A program made the position numbers and the translations under genes. 64,000 nt of DNA, taken from NCBI GenBank assembly GCA_023392595.1, contig JAEVYU010000019.1, positions 36,569 through 100,568 on the forward strand, read 5' to 3'. Below, in pieces: positions 63,106-64,000 of this stretch; position 1 is the stretch's first letter, and each line of letters starts with the position of its first letter. This stretch comes from Bacillota bacterium (GTDB taxonomy: Bacteria > Bacillota > UBA4882 > UBA8346). The notes beneath the pieces are model-generated. The model saw nothing but the letters and a program-made list of their open reading frames with translations, did not search any database and had not been told where the DNA came from.

Positions 63106-63131
63106 AAAACCTCCCATTTTCGGGAGGTTTT
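63106..63131 (+). terminator. Perfect terminator hairpin
   Basis: AAAACCTCCC (63106-63115) and GGGAGGTTTT (63122-63131) with a six-base loop; T-run on the plus side. Ends the short frame at 62994-63098 and abuts the dispersed repeat copy 2. Confidence 0.85.
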
Positions 63132-63240
63132 TAGACAACAAAAAAAAGCCTATAAAATGGGCTTCATTTCGCTTTGGTAGTCCTAGCCGTACCTAACCTT
63201 ATCTATGTCCGTGAAAAGAAAATCACTCTACAAATAAAAG
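63129..63240. repeat. Dispersed ~108-bp repeat, copy 2
   Basis: Same order of blocks as copy 1 at 40529-40636: TTTTAGACAACAAAAAAAAG, an AAGCCTA/GGGCTT hairpin, CATTTCGCTTTGGTAGTC, CTAACCTTATCTATGTCCGT and an A-rich tail ending CAAATAAAA. Nothing recognisable lies between 63241 and 63493. Confidence 0.75.
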
Positions 63241-63493
63241 AGGCTTTTTAGCTATTTTCGCATAAAATTTTTTGAATTGTAACTTCGGGCTGAAAAATAC
63301 TTGGATCTCCTCTTTCGTCCGGGTCTCAGTCCTACCAAACTTTAAAAGGATAAATCGAAAAAGTGATGTTTTACAAAATTACATAACCTAATTGAAGTCG
63401 ACAGAGAGTCAATATAAAAATTTTTTAACACGCTAAAAATAGGAACTTCGCCCTGTTAGTATACAGAGCGAAGCTTCTGCCATATATCACATT

Positions 63494-63703
63494 TCAGTCA
63501 GAAAGAGTAATCGACGGTACAAAAATAGTTTCAAGCCAGTCAGAAATATCTTCTGCTGCGTTGAGTAAGGAATCCTGTTGACAATGCATCGTACCAGGTT
63601 CATTAACTGGATAGATGAGAATCTTCTTCTTATCATGATTGATTTCATCATATATCGCTTTGGCATGGGCTACATAAAAATCATTCGGAATATAGGGAAC
63701 CAC
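63494..63703 (-). pseudogene. C-terminal fragment of an alpha/beta hydrolase
   Basis: A 69-residue frame reads FYVAHAKAIYDEINHDKKKI, then the catalytic-His region TMHCQQDSLLNAAEDISDWL near the end. This matches the C-terminal tail of FrsA-like or dihydropseudooxynicotine-hydrolase-like alpha/beta hydrolases. The nucleophile part is absent, the apparent GTG start has no ribosome site, and an IS5 fragment lies about 120 bases upstream, so the gene seems cut by insertion. Confidence 0.6.
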
Positions 63704-63788
63704 TGATTAATTAACGTTACAGAGTTTCCCTTGAGTAAAATTAATTTTTGAAACAATTAAAGCCAAAAATTAACCCTATCTGGCCTAC

Positions 63789-63810
63789 TTTCAGGGGTGT
63801 CCCCCTGAAA
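63789..63810. other. GC-rich hairpin at an IS5 end
   Basis: TTTCAGGGG and CCCCCTGAAA pair around a three-base loop, just past the stop of the IS5-type transposase. It is probably the element's terminator or part of its end. Confidence 0.6.
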
Positions 63811-63820
63811 AAGGGCGCAG

Positions 63821-64000
63821 TTATATCCCGCAGAATTCTTTTTCTCTGCCAGCACTGATGCACATTACCAGATTAGCGCTGGCAAATAGCATGAAGAACC
63901 GGTTCAAATTCTTGGCTATTCCGCGATAGGATACTTTGGAATAACCGAATTGTCGCTTGACGATTAAAAATGGGTGCTCTACTTTGCAACGTGCCGATGA
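63821..64000 (-). CDS. IS5-family transposase, C-terminal part (continues beyond window)
   Basis: The minus-strand frame entering at 64000 reads ARCKVEHPFLIVKRQFGYSK then VSYRGIAKNLNRFFMLFASA and ends IKEFCGI-like at a TAA (63823-63821). KVEHPFxxIKRQFGYxKxRYRG is the hallmark of IS5-group (DDE) transposases near the catalytic Glu. Only the last 59 residues are within the window, so integrity cannot be judged. Confidence 0.85.
   Translation of the reverse strand, partial: SSARCKVEHPFLIVKRQFGYSKVSYRGIAKNLNRFFMLFASANLVMCISAGREKEFCGI

Noticed and set aside
1..64000. CRISPR arrays, tRNA or rRNA genes
   Set aside because: No regularly spaced direct repeats and no cloverleaf or rRNA-like sequence noticed by eye; a tRNAscan/Infernal run would be decisive.

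Overview
The window reads as a moderately AT-rich, anaerobic Bacillota (Firmicutes) chromosome segment. Coding density is ordinary, most starts carry clear Shine-Dalgarno sites, TTG and GTG starts occur, and there is an oxygen-sensitive glycyl radical enzyme and a cyclic-di-GMP-type riboswitch. All four solute-binding proteins that belong to transporters, plus the orphan TctC protein, have Sec signal peptides without a lipobox cysteine. That is unusual for monoderm Firmicutes and hints at a diderm lineage, which is an inference. No tRNA, rRNA or CRISPR array was seen.

Region 1 (1-11.9 kb) is small-molecule uptake and sensing. It holds the end of a branched-chain-amino-acid-type ABC importer (livF'-livH-livM-livJ) followed by a creatininase-family amidohydrolase, an orphan TctC/Bug binding protein, a chemoreceptor, and a DASS-family anion symporter with a zinc alcohol dehydrogenase. 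The dehydrogenase leader carries a GEMM-I (c-di-GMP) riboswitch-like RNA. A HAD phosphatase follows on the other strand.

Region 2 (12.1-20.3 kb) is a catabolic unit: ROK repressor, sugar ABC importer (permease, ATPase, binding protein), glycyl radical activase and glycyl radical enzyme. Two matching palindromes flank the ROK gene and probably are its operators. The glycyl radical enzyme has G-C-N-W where diol-dehydratase relatives have G-C-x-E, so its reaction is open.

Region 3 (20.4-29.4 kb) has orphan plus-strand tandem terminators, a Lon protease and a TetR regulator that share an operator-like motif, and a complete dipeptide/oligopeptide ABC operon. Region 4 (29.5-38.6 kb) has an SDR oxidoreductase, an AraC regulator of higher GC, a five-gene glycan operon (NodU-type carbamoyltransferase, membrane protein, two GT2 glycosyltransferases, flippase) and an isolated membrane protein.

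Region 5 (38-43.4 kb) is a graveyard of mobile elements: a MITE-like element, a broken IS110, a dispersed repeat, an orphan antitoxin, a decayed membrane gene and a broken IS4 element.

Region 6 (43.4-61.5 kb) is an approximately 18-kb biosynthetic operon on the minus strand: FAAL-ACP/C-A-PCP/KS-AT-ACP/C, then partialC-A-PCP-reductase, a cupin, an MFS exporter and a rifampicin-phosphotransferase-like dikinase. Collinear reading predicts a fatty acyl-Gly-ketide-amino acid released reductively as an aldehyde or alcohol. Region 7 (61.5-64 kb) is again IS debris (IS3, IS4, IS5 fragments), a second repeat copy and a hydrolase fragment, so the cluster is bracketed by mobile-element remains.
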